DNA of 64,000 bases from Homoserinimonas sp. OAct 916 (lineage in GTDB: Bacteria > Actinomycetota > Actinomycetes > Actinomycetales > Microbacteriaceae). This document shows positions 60,229 through 64,000 of this stretch, in pieces. The position numbers and the translations under genes are program-made. Location: NCBI RefSeq assembly GCF_003260275.1, contig NZ_QJHB01000011.1, positions 106,816 through 170,815 of the forward strand, written 5' to 3'. The notes under the pieces were generated by a model. That model was not told the DNA's origin. It worked only from the letters and a program-made list of their open reading frames with translations, and ran no database searches. Every line of letters starts with the position of its first letter. Position 1 is the stretch's first letter.

Positions 60229-60241
60229 GGGGGGAGCGTCC

Positions 60242-60847
60242 ATGAGCAGCGGCGCGAGCACATTCACCGATGAAATCGCCGACCTAGGGCTTCGCGTAGC
60301 AACCTTCCGCCAGCTACGCGGCATGAGTCTTCGGGCGCTCGCAAAATCAGCCGGCGTAAGCTCGAGCTTCCTGAGCCAGCTTGAAAACGGTCACACGAAC
60401 GCTAGCGTCGCCTCTTTGCGCAAGATCGCGACCGCGCTCGGCGTGAGCCCAGCGCAACTGCTCGACGCGGGAACGGTCCACACGCGGGGTGTCCTTCGTG
60501 CTGCAAACCGGCCCACGATTCAGCTGGACGGCGCCCAGAAACATGTGATTTCGCTTCCACCGCTTCGCAACCTAGAGGTCTACGCGGGGAGCTTCGATCC
60601 CGGGGGCAGTACAGGACCTGCTCGCTACGCACATGGCAACGGGCAAGAATTCCTGATCGTCACATCCGGTTCGGTGATCCTTGAGCTGGATACGGATGAG
60701 TTCCGATTGAACAAGGATGACTCGATCGAGTTTCTGAGCTCCGTCCCCCACCGGGTCATCAACGATTCGATCGAGCCGGCAGAGGTCTTTTGGATTTGCA
60801 GCCCGCCGACTCCGGTTGGCGATAACACTGCGCCTGCGCACGCCTAG
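60242..60847 (+). CDS. XRE-family regulator with C-terminal cupin sensor domain
   Basis: 201 residues. Helix-turn-helix: RVATFRQLRGMSLRALAKSAGVSSSFLSQLENGHTNASVASLRKIATALGVSP, split over about 18-70. A cupin_2 barrel follows (about 105-190; HGNGQEFLIVTSGSVILELD). Such regulators (PuuR type) sense small metabolites and repress amine or amino-acid catabolic operons. Divergent from the ABC/PhzAB-like operon and near both oxidase-cupin modules, so the likely local regulator. ATG behind GGGGGGAG. Confidence 0.92.
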   Translation: MSSGASTFTDEIADLGLRVATFRQLRGMSLRALAKSAGVSSSFLSQLENGHTNASVASLRKIATALGVSPAQLLDAGTVHTRGVLRAANRPTIQLDGAQKHVISLPPLRNLEVYAGSFDPGGSTGPARYAHGNGQEFLIVTSGSVILELDTDEFRLNKDDSIEFLSSVPHRVINDSIEPAEVFWICSPPTPVGDNTAPAHA

Positions 60848-60982
60848 TTCATAGGTTAATCCACTAAGCCTTGGGCTCAGTAGTTGCGACGCTCTCCGGC
60901 GTCGACCACTACTTCTGCCCGCCGTACTTGTGGCTCCATGGGCCTGCTCGCCCGCGCGGGCCCGTGGAGCATCCGTACCGAT

Positions 60983-61333
60983 CTAGCTGTTGATGATGAC
61001 GTAGTGCTTGCGGATGGGTTCGTGCACATGCCACACACCTGCCCAGCCGGACGGGGTGACGAAGACATCGCCCGCAACCAGTTCCCTGCTCTCCTGCCCC
61101 TCAACCTCGATCGTGGCACGCCCGGCGGTGATGAAGGCGACTTCCGAGTACCCATCTCGCTTGCCGGGGAACGAACCGGGGCTCGCTTCCCAATCGCCAG
61201 TGTCGATCTTTTCGTTCTTCCAGATGCTCGCGGAGCGCTCCACCACTCCCTCGGTCAATGCGCCTGGCTTTGTTTTGAACTCGCCGAGATCGACGTTGGC
61301 TTCAGCCTGGATGATTGCTTCTGGCGTTTGCAT
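60983..61333 (-). CDS. Small cupin protein (DUF861 / cupin_3 type), copy 2
   Basis: 116 residues, one cupin barrel: PGSFPGKRDGYSEVAFITAGRATIEVEG and TPSGWAGVWHVHEPIRKHYVI. Close paralogue of the cupin at 48873-49247. The ATG at 61333 is chosen because AAGGAAAGG lies 6 nt upstream; longer in-frame extensions lack a ribosome site. It lies downstream of the second DAO-family oxidase after a 345-bp gap (61334-61678) in which I see no gene. Confidence 0.85.
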   Translation of the reverse strand: MQTPEAIIQAEANVDLGEFKTKPGALTEGVVERSASIWKNEKIDTGDWEASPGSFPGKRDGYSEVAFITAGRATIEVEGQESRELVAGDVFVTPSGWAGVWHVHEPIRKHYVIINS

Positions 61334-61678
61334 TTCTGCCTTTCCTTGATTGGGACTTCCAGCTTCAGTCAGCCGGACAGGGAGACACTCTCCTCGCCTC
61401 ACGAGAAGGTCGATAGGGGCCCATCCCTGGGCCGTTGGGGCGCTAGTGATCGAATCCACCAGGTCAGCCGCAACCTTTCTCACCACCGATTTCATCAGAG
61501 GGACGACGATACTCTCGGTTCAAGTGGGACGATGCGCGGCCCTCAGACACCCTATCCAAGTTCCCGTTATCGCTTCTCGCATTCATTCTGGTGACGTGAT
61601 TCCCCGGCCGAGGGTGACAGCACCTCGACACGGTCACCGAGCAAAGCACCCGGCGCCAACTGCCGAACGGTGAGACGG

Positions 61679-62809
61679 CTACGACATCCGATCCACGTCA
61701 AATACAGGCGCGAATGGGGCAAGCACCTCGGCGTGATTGTCAACGCCAAGCACCCGCTCGGCGAGCAAGTGTCCAGCGTATGGTCCCATTGTGAGTCCAC
61801 CGGACCCGAACCCGGCGTTCACGAACAGGCCAGGAATACCCTCGATCGCGCCGAGATGCGGCAATGCACCGGCGGCCACAGGCCGCAGACCGACACGAGT
61901 CTCGATTATCGTCGCGTTCGCCAGCCCCGGAGCCACGGCGAGCGCCGCTTTCAGCACCTCGCGCTGCCCGCCCGCCGTCACTCGCGGATCGAATCCGGAG
62001 TCCCCTTCCCTGGTGGCACCGGCGACGATGCGCGAATCGTCGAACGCCACCAAGTAGTGGTCGGTCATCGGAAGCACCGAGGGCCAGTGTGCTGTCTCAA
62101 TCCCTTCGATGCGCAGGTGTGTGATCTGACCGCGTTGGGCGCTGAGGCCGATTCGTCGCCCGAGGGGCGCAAGAAGGTCGTTGGTCCAGGCTCCAGCCGC
62201 GACGACTATCGCATCGGCCATGATCGTTCTGGAATCGACGCTCAGCCGCGGCATCCGCCCATCAACTGGCTCCAGTCGCGCTCGCCCCGTGGCCATGGTT
62301 GCACCCAGTGACTCCGCGGCCTTCAACAGTCCGTTTCGTAGAGCCCGGCCGTCGACCCGAGCACCGCCCGAAATATGAAGGCCGCCAAGGTCGCTGGCCA
62401 AGGGCGGAAAAAGTCGTTTCGCTTCGGTGGGCGTGACTGCGGAAACGGTGCCGACACCCGCTGCGTTGAGCGCACGCTCACGCACCCGGCGCTCAACGAG
62501 TGCAAGCCTGTGCTCGTCTGCATTCACGACCAGTGAACCGGTGATCCGGTAGCCGATGTCGTCAACGCCGGTGTCTCTGAGCCGTCCCATCAACGTCGGG
62601 TAATACGCAGCCCCCGCGGCATAGAGGTCGTAGTAGGGGCCTTCACTGCTGGAGCTCCACGGTTGAACGATTCCAGCACCTGCTGCCGTCGCCATGCCGT
62701 CAAGGCCAGCCTCAATAATGGTCACCCCCGCTCCCATGTTGGCCAGCGCGAATGCCGTGCTGGCTCCGGCGACGCCACTGCCGATCACGGCAACGCGAAT
62801 GCTCGACAT
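61679..62809 (-). CDS. DAO-family FAD amino-acid/amine oxidase or dehydrogenase (DadA-like)
   Basis: 376 residues. FAD motif VAVIGSGVAGASTAFALANMG with ribose Glu (VTIIEAG), then ATAAGAGIVQPW, SAQRGQITHL in the middle and GLFVNAGFGSGGLTMGPYAG at the C-terminus, all typical of glycine oxidase/D-amino-acid dehydrogenase relatives. Distinct from the PuuB-like oxidase at 49.3 kb, so the two probably act on different C-N bonds. AAAGGA lies 6 nt before the ATG. It is followed by the second small cupin. Confidence 0.88.
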   Translation of the reverse strand: MSSIRVAVIGSGVAGASTAFALANMGAGVTIIEAGLDGMATAAGAGIVQPWSSSSEGPYYDLYAAGAAYYPTLMGRLRDTGVDDIGYRITGSLVVNADEHRLALVERRVRERALNAAGVGTVSAVTPTEAKRLFPPLASDLGGLHISGGARVDGRALRNGLLKAAESLGATMATGRARLEPVDGRMPRLSVDSRTIMADAIVVAAGAWTNDLLAPLGRRIGLSAQRGQITHLRIEGIETAHWPSVLPMTDHYLVAFDDSRIVAGATREGDSGFDPRVTAGGQREVLKAALAVAPGLANATIIETRVGLRPVAAGALPHLGAIEGIPGLFVNAGFGSGGLTMGPYAGHLLAERVLGVDNHAEVLAPFAPVFDVDRMS

Positions 62810-63202
62810 GAGAATCCTTTCGACGATTGGGCCAGGATGAAGCCGCCGGCTGCCCGGTGAAAGCCCGGTGAATGGGAGCGTGTTCCCGAGAACGCGCGCG
62901 CCAACATCGAGTGCCGAGTCCCAGTCTCACCTAAGTGGTTGCTCTTAGCACCGGTCAAACTCTCTGGCCTGGATCTGTTCACAACGGCATCGTGGGAGGT
63001 AGTTACTGCCGTGAGAGCAAAATCGAGTGCGATTCGGGCCGACGCGTCCCCGTGACGGTGTCCCGAAGGCCCTCCTACAATCCGACGGGTGGCCGCATGA
63101 GCTCATGAACCGCGCACCGCAAGGCGCGGTCTCCGGTCACAATCTGAGTAAAACGAAATGCCAACCGAAGATACCATCTCCGATCGGCATTTCTTTCGGT
63201 GC
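62810..63202. other. Non-coding stretch upstream of the DadA-like gene
   Basis: 393 bp with no gene seen. GAAATGCC (63155-63162) pairs with GGCATTTC (63186-63193), a possible terminator or remnant of the same hairpin family seen at 47.4, 48.5 and 63.6 kb. Confidence 0.4.
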
Positions 63203-63509
63203 TTCTTGGGCCCGAGCCAAGGAAGGCATCGCCGACCCAGACCGCCGCCAAGGCCGCGGCTTCACCTTCGCCTACCTCGCCACAACGCTGGCCCTCGTGT
63301 CGATGAACCTGCGCAAAATACACACCTTCATCCGAGACCTGTTGAATACCCACCTACGGAAGGTCAAGATTCGGGCCTCGAGACGCACGGACAACCTCAT
63401 CCTGGCGTTCAACCGAGCCGGGCACCACTCGCCACCGGCATCAGTCCAGCCCACGCCCTATTTTCTTATTGCTCCCCGCATCCCGCACAGCATCAGACTG
63501 CCTAAATAG
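63203..63509 (+). pseudogene. Decayed 3' coding fragment of unknown mobile-element-like protein
   Basis: About 100 codons in one plus-strand frame look protein-like (EGIADPDRRQGRGFTFAYLA, then LVSMNLRKIHTFIRDLLN and a basic tail). They resemble the basic C-terminal end of a replication or transposition protein, though I cannot name the family. Upstream codons of the frame cross a hairpin and lack coding character, so the 5' part is missing. It lies beside an insertion sequence, consistent with accessory DNA. Confidence 0.35.
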
Positions 63510-63581
63510 GAGGCTTTCGCTAGTTAATCGGCGCAAACATTGCAGAATCAGCTACAGAGCCCGATTGCGGCACGAAAAGTT

Positions 63582-63671
63582 GAAGGCCGACCCGGGAATC
63601 ACTCCCTGATCGGCCTTCTTCTCGGTATTTCGCGAACCCGGTACACCTGATTTCGCGAAACACCCACTGTG
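63582..63671. repeat. Hairpin-plus-palindrome repeat, copy interrupted by an insertion sequence
   Basis: Same element as 48472-48584: hairpin GAAGGCCGA ... TCGGCCTT with nested GGGAATCACTCCC, then CGGTATTTCGCGAA and the left palindrome arm ATTTCGCGAA with CCCAC. Agreement stops after the centre (TGTG), exactly where the IS481-type end begins; the right palindrome arm is absent within the window. Confidence 0.75.
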
Positions 63672-64000
63672 CGCGAGGGGGTGTTGTGGTTCAGGACATA
63701 GGAAACCCCTGTCTCGCGACATAGGAAACTTCCGCATCGGTCACAGTGGTGGATGTCGATTGCTCGTCTTGGCATCACCGCTGTTGTTCTTGAGGGTCGC
63801 TCACAGGCTGATGTCGCCCGCAGTTATGGCGTTTCCAAAGGGTGGGTGAGCAAGCTGGTCGCCCGCTACCGAATAGAGGGGCAGGCGGCGTTCGAGCCGC
63901 ACTCTCGTCGCCCACATCATTCCCCGCAGGCGATCTCAGCCAGCACCGTGGAACTGATCCTCCGGTTGCGTGGTGAACTCACAGTCCGCGGTTCGGATGC
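63668..64000 (+). mobile_element. IS481-family insertion sequence, left end (partial)
   Basis: The end begins TGTGCGCGAGGG by comparison with the uninterrupted repeat copy. Two 12-bp direct copies of GACATAGGAAAC (63695-63706 and 63718-63729) lie in the terminal region, as expected for transposase-binding sites of this IS group. The transposase reads rightward off the window. The right end is not seen. Confidence 0.75.
63753..64000 (+). CDS. IS481-family transposase, N-terminal part
   Basis: 83 codons from ATG 63753 to the window edge, no stop. LGITAVVLEGRSQADVARSYGVSKGWVSKLVARYRIEGQAAFEPHSRRP, split over about 6-54, is the helix-turn-helix and basic linker (ending SRRPHHSPQ) of IS481-family DDE transposases. 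The DDE catalytic core lies outside the window, so intactness cannot be judged. Confidence 0.85.
   Translation, partial: MSIARLGITAVVLEGRSQADVARSYGVSKGWVSKLVARYRIEGQAAFEPHSRRPHHSPQAISASTVELILRLRGELTVRGSD

Larger units (their letters stand above)
59658..60241. promoter_or_regulatory. Divergent control region of the ABC/PhzAB-like operon and its regulator
   Basis: 584 bp without a gene, with lower GC near 59880-60000. It holds two copies of a 15-bp operator candidate (separate entries), a perfect palindrome just before the regulator ribosome site, and long potential leaders on both sides. Confidence 0.6.

Overview
The window is high-GC, gene-dense DNA from an actinobacterium. The evidence is an actinobacterial Holin-X/DUF3618/YtxH envelope trio, a DUF6458 protein, an F420-type PPOX protein, a NucS mismatch endonuclease, a one-chain glycyl-tRNA synthetase and frequent GTG/TTG starts with GGAGG-type ribosome sites. 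A member of the Microbacteriaceae is my best guess, but this is inference. I saw no rRNA, tRNA or CRISPR array.

Layout. 1-12.1 kb: 5' part of a primary-like sigma factor, small envelope proteins, a PPOX-like flavoprotein, GNAT acetyltransferase, glutathione peroxidase, glycyl-tRNA synthetase, a class A beta-lactamase-like serine hydrolase coupled to an M13 metallopeptidase, and a TrkA/TrkH potassium pair. 12.2-25.5 kb: mostly plus-strand housekeeping and export genes (MFS, patatin, short GntR, aminopeptidase P, MATE, MFS, manA, nucS, HAD phosphatase, lipoprotein, GNAT, AI-2E-type exporter). 25.5-28.2 kb: a tightly coupled type III polyketide synthase / methyltransferase / FAD monooxygenase operon resembling the Streptomyces srsABC phenolic-lipid operon. 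28.6-33.7 kb: aldehyde dehydrogenase, acyltransferase and TPR protein. 33.9-42.3 kb: a peptide ABC importer operon led by a prolyl oligopeptidase, with a divergent GbsR/MarR-like regulator and a palindromic operator candidate between them. 42.3-47.3 kb: a polar amino-acid ABC importer with a glutamine amidotransferase, and a divergent LacI-type regulator facing a LacI-like operator.

48.9-62.8 kb is the least ordinary part. A long minus-strand transcription unit encodes a Tat lipoprotein substrate binder, two Dpp/Opp-type permeases, a double ATPase, four tandem small NTF2-fold proteins of PhzA/PhzB type arranged as two repeated unlike pairs, an EamA/YdcZ-type exporter and a GNAT enzyme. It is flanked on both sides by a [DAO-family FAD amine oxidase + small cupin] module, and is divergent from an XRE-cupin regulator. 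Two copies of a 15-bp operator candidate and a perfect 16-bp palindrome sit in the divergent intergenic region. No phenazine core genes are present, so this looks like an undescribed import/oxidation/condensation pathway for an amine-containing compound (inference).

62.8-64 kb: accessory DNA with a decayed coding fragment, one copy of a hairpin-plus-palindrome repeat also found near 48.5 kb, and the left end of an IS481-family element that interrupts that repeat at its palindrome centre and runs off the window.
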